Assembly (NCBI GenBank): GCA_937901265.1
Contig: CALCHA010000649.1
Coordinates: 1 to 6,292, forward strand
DNA: 6,292 nt
Direction of reading: 5' to 3'
DNA from: an uncultured Phycisphaerales bacterium
GTDB taxonomy: Bacteria; Planctomycetota; Phycisphaerae; WQYP01
Made by a program: the position numbers and the translations under genes. This document shows positions 4,188 to 6,292 of the stretch, piece after piece. How positions within the stretch are numbered: position 1 is the stretch's first letter; every line of letters begins with the position of its first letter. The notes beneath the pieces were generated by a model. The model did not search any database. It saw only the letters and a list, made by a program, of their open reading frames with translations, and was not told where the DNA came from.

Positions 4188-4547
4188 ATGAAACGATCAA
4201 CTTCATTGCGGCGCGGTGCCAGAGGCGGCCCCATGCAACCGGCACAACTCGAAGCCGTCGCCGACCTGTTCGCGGTGCTGTCGGAGCCCAGCCGCCTCCT
4301 CATCCTGCAGACCCTGCAGGCCGGGCCCGCAAGCGTCAGCCAACTCGCCGCCGCCACCAGCCTCAAGCAGGCCAACCTCTCCAAACAGCTCGGCCTCCTC
4401 CTCGCCGCACGCCTCATCGCACGCCGACAAGACGGAAACCGCGCCATCTATTCCATCAGCCTCCCCCTCGTTTTCCAGTTATGCGACCTCGTCTGCCATG
4501 GCGTCGCCAAACGCGCCGCCGAACAGGCCCAGGCCCTCGGTGCCTGA
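4188..4547 (+). CDS. ArsR/SmtB-family winged-helix repressor, 119 aa
   Basis: A dimeric winged-helix regulator, predicted to repress itself and the divergent ahpD-like/ygaP-like operon. After a basic N-terminal leader (1-15) come helix 1 (LEAVADLFAVLSEPSRLLIL, 21-40), the LQAGPASVSQLAAAT helix, the recognition helix LKQANLSKQLGLLLAARLI (59-77) and the beta-wing RRQDGNRAIYSI (79-90). The C-terminal helix has Cys99-xxx-Cys103 (VFQLCDLVCHGV). The classical alpha-3 metal site ELCVCD is absent, so a metal- or thiol-sensing site would have to use the C-terminal pair, by analogy with sulfide/persulfide sensors of this family. The ATG at 4188 has AAGGAG 4 nt upstream; an in-frame TTG at 4173 inside the operator is rejected, and ATG 4233 is a weaker alternative that would remove the basic leader. 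The ligand is unproven. Confidence 0.92.
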   Translation: MKRSTSLRRGARGGPMQPAQLEAVADLFAVLSEPSRLLILQTLQAGPASVSQLAAATSLKQANLSKQLGLLLAARLIARRQDGNRAIYSISLPLVFQLCDLVCHGVAKRAAEQAQALGA

Positions 4548-4597
4548 CCCCCCCCTCGCACTCCCCTCCCGCCGGCCCCATCCCCCGGTTCATCCCT

Positions 4598-4708
4598 TCA
4601 CCCCATCTCTTCCCATTCCAGCCGCGCGAAGTCTGGGCTGTCGCTGAAGACATCTTCGTCGCCATCGCAGGCCCCCCCGCCCCCATCACGGCTTGACGCT
4701 CGTGAGCG
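4598..4708 (-). pseudogene. Coding-like remnant without a start codon, ending DEDVFSDSPDFARLEWEEMG
   Basis: On the minus strand an open frame runs from 4708 to the TGA at 4598-4600. It has no ATG, GTG or TTG, but its last 22 codons have strong GC3 bias and encode an acidic, plausible protein C-terminus (DEDVFSDSPDFARLEWEEMG). The upstream half overlaps the end of the glycoside hydrolase in another frame. It may be the tail of a deleted gene or part of a dispersed repeat. I do not recognise a family with certainty. Nothing else was seen in the 4548-4685 gap, and no convincing terminator. Confidence 0.3.
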
Positions 4709-6292
4709 TCACAAAACTCTGGAAATCGACGGTCAGTGCCGCTTCCCCGTTTGCCACATCTATCGCCGGAGAGGATTTCATCGCCCGCACGCCATCCGTC
4801 GTGGTCGGAAAAAGCTGCCTCAGACTCGCAGGCAATCCCTCCACCGTCACCTGACGCGTCGCGCCCGTGTTGAGGATATGGATCGCGTAGCCGTGAGCGG
4901 CGTCGCCATACGCCGCCGCCGTCATCCCGGGGCGATCCGCCGCAATCCCCAGTGAGGGCGATTCCGGCGGCGTGAGGTTCATCTGCTTGAGATTGAAAAA
5001 CCGCTGCGTGGGCTTCAGCGGCTGCCCCCGCCCGCCCGCCAGCACCGAATAATTGTCCGTCAACTGCCAATGCAGAATGGACGTCGGCTGCGAAAATTGC
5101 ATGCAGCGAAGATACAAGTTGGCCTCGTCCAGCGCGTACCACGGTTCCAGAAATACACTCCGATATCGAAAGCTCGCCGGATCGGTGCCCCCCTCCGCCA
5201 CCAGCAGCGGTATCTGAAAACGCCTCGCCACCTCGCCCCACTTCGCAAGGCTCTGGTCGCTGCCGCCCGTCCAGGAATGATACGAGACCGCACCGACATA
5301 CTTCATGGCTTCCGCATCCGCCAGCGTCGGCTCAATGAAGTTCGCCGGCCGAGACGACGGGTTCCCCGTATCCCCCAGAAGGATGCGCGTCTTGAGTCCC
5401 GCAGCCACCAACGCTGCGCCCAGTTCACGCGTCACACGCCGCTCCTCCTCCGGCGTCAGCTTCACATCGATTCCCTGGTCGGCCTCGTTAAATGAAAACA
5501 AGACCGGCTCCGCCCCGTAATGCTGCTTCAGAAACTGCAGATACGAAATGATCCCCCTGTACATCGCCGGCCATTGCCCTTCCGCAATGCTCCGCGCATT
5601 TGAACCATTTCCTCCCCCCGGCCCGCCTCCCCGGCTCGCAGCAACCGCCCACCTCGGTGCCGACCAGTCGCTGATGACCATCGGTATCTTCTTTTCCGCC
5701 AGCGTTCGAGCCATCTCCATCGACTGCCGAACTTTGTCCGCCAGCGGTGCCGCGCTCGCATCCGCCGTTTCGCTCGTTTGCCACAAACTCAGCGGCATTT
5801 CAACACGCCCCCAGGCGACCCGCAGATTCTCAAGGTTATACGCAATGCTCGCCGCATCACTGTTGCTCTGTATCCGGAAATTTCCCCCAATCCCCGCGAA
5901 CGCAGCCCCCGTGCGCGCCCCATCAAGCGTCAATTTCACCGGCGCTTGATCCAACTCACACGTTGCCTTCAGCGTAAAGTTCGCATGGAAAGGGGCCTCC
6001 CGCGTGAGCGTTCCCTTGCCCATCGGAAAATACACGCTGTAGCTCGAGGGTGGACGCGCTGCCCCGCTGCCCCTGCCCGCACCCCCATTTCTCCCGCCCT
6101 GCCCCCCGCCCCGGCCGCCGCGGTTGGCATTGCGATTGGCCTCAACAACCACCCGCGTCGGCACCGCAAAATCCACTTCCACCACACGACCCCCTGCCCC
6201 GGAAAATCGTATCCCCTGCACCTCCGCGGCCACCACCTCTTTCACATCCACAGGTATCGACGCCAGTGAAATTTTGCCCTCCCCCGCCCCCC
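4686..6292 (-). CDS. Clan GH-A-like (GH30-like) glycoside hydrolase, N-terminus outside window
   Basis: The frame is open from the right edge, so the true start and any signal peptide lie beyond 6292; the GTG at 6251 is internal. Numbering from that GTG: 1-112 is a beta-rich region interrupted by a Gly/Arg/Asn-rich linker (42-66). Then comes FAGIGGNFRI (118-126), like the first barrel strand of GH30/GH39-type enzymes, and a TIM barrel with the acid/base motif LFSFNEADQ (Glu256) and the probable nucleophile LLVAEGG (Glu353). The 97-residue gap between the glutamates suits clan GH-A. Other barrel features are SDWSAPRWAVA (194-204), AVSYHSWTGG (321-330) and SILHWQLTDNYSVL (391-404). Residues about 430-521 form a C-terminal beta domain (YAIHILNTG, VTVEGLPAS) ending FVTLTSVKP. 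A second Gly run, SRGGGPGGGNGSN, is at 206-218. It probably acts on a polysaccharide outside the cytoplasm; the substrate cannot be read. Confidence 0.8.
   Translation of the reverse strand, partial: GAGEGKISLASIPVDVKEVVAAEVQGIRFSGAGGRVVEVDFAVPTRVVVEANRNANRGGRGGGQGGRNGGAGRGSGAARPPSSYSVYFPMGKGTLTREAPFHANFTLKATCELDQAPVKLTLDGARTGAAFAGIGGNFRIQSNSDAASIAYNLENLRVAWGRVEMPLSLWQTSETADASAAPLADKVRQSMEMARTLAEKKIPMVISDWSAPRWAVAASRGGGPGGGNGSNARSIAEGQWPAMYRGIISYLQFLKQHYGAEPVLFSFNEADQGIDVKLTPEEERRVTRELGAALVAAGLKTRILLGDTGNPSSRPANFIEPTLADAEAMKYVGAVSYHSWTGGSDQSLAKWGEVARRFQIPLLVAEGGTDPASFRYRSVFLEPWYALDEANLYLRCMQFSQPTSILHWQLTDNYSVLAGGRGQPLKPTQRFFNLKQMNLTPPESPSLGIAADRPGMTAAAYGDAAHGYAIHILNTGATRQVTVEGLPASLRQLFPTTTDGVRAMKSSPAIDVANGEAALTVDFQSFVTLTSVKP

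Noticed and set aside
4641..4660. GAAGACATCTTC as a terminator between arsR and the glycoside hydrolase
   Set aside because: Only 5-bp arms with a 2-nt loop and no T-tract; too weak to call.
4456..5241. Minus-strand ORF of 261 codons, out of frame with the glycoside hydrolase
   Set aside because: Shadow of the glycoside hydrolase frame. The only part with coding-like texture is the different frame at 4598-4666, reported separately.
1..6292. tRNA, rRNA, CRISPR array, transposase or complete insertion sequence
   Set aside because: No cloverleaf, spaced identical repeats, DDE/HUH motif or terminal inverted repeats with target duplication could be seen by reading.

Overview
The window is a high-GC, GC3-rich Gram-negative bacterial segment. 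An origin in Verrucomicrobiota (Opitutales-like) is my best guess, from the style of the secreted enzymes, the Gly/Arg-rich low-complexity inserts and the TTCGTG-type intergenic repeats. This is an inference, and Planctomycetota or Acidobacteriota are not excluded. High GC3 produces long shadow ORFs on both strands, so each call below rests on recognisable protein motifs, Shine-Dalgarno (SD) sites and convergent or divergent logic.

Layout: (1) 1-213, minus: N-terminus of an NAD-binding epimerase/dehydratase that runs off the left edge. (2) 214-593: an intergenic island with two strong hairpins and a CTTCG-phased repeat. (3) 594-1007, plus: a small conserved-looking protein of unknown function. 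(4) 1008-1169: gap with an inverted repeat and a strong hairpin just after the next gene's stop. (5) 1170-2261, minus: a lipoprotein alpha/beta hydrolase with a Gly-rich insertion, preceded by an unusually AT-rich, palindrome-bearing upstream region. (6) 2434-3155: a mosaic of broken genes. It holds an antisense-oriented C-terminal esterase-like remnant, a CLC transporter fragment with the hallmarks of the fluoride-exporting CLC-F branch cut off after about 160 residues, and a 40-codon ORF overlapping the end of the next operon. (7) 3149-4547: an intact divergent module, ArsR-type repressor (plus) versus AhpD-like CxxC protein and YgaP-like membrane rhodanese (minus). A perfect inverted repeat sits on both promoters. 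(8) 4548-4685: short gap with a second coding-like remnant. (9) 4686-6292, minus: a clan GH-A-like glycoside hydrolase lacking its N-terminus.

The best-supported functional unit is the arsR / ahpD-like / ygaP-like module. It resembles the E. coli ygaV-ygaP pair (ArsR-family repressor plus membrane rhodanese) but is divergent and has an extra CxxC/His AhpD-like protein, suggesting a regulated reactive-sulfur or thiol-redox response. Its minus-strand end meets the truncated CLC gene in overlapping stop codons, so 2434-3155 looks like a recombination or deletion junction (or an assembly join) and deserves the closest second look. No tRNA, rRNA, CRISPR array or complete insertion sequence was seen.
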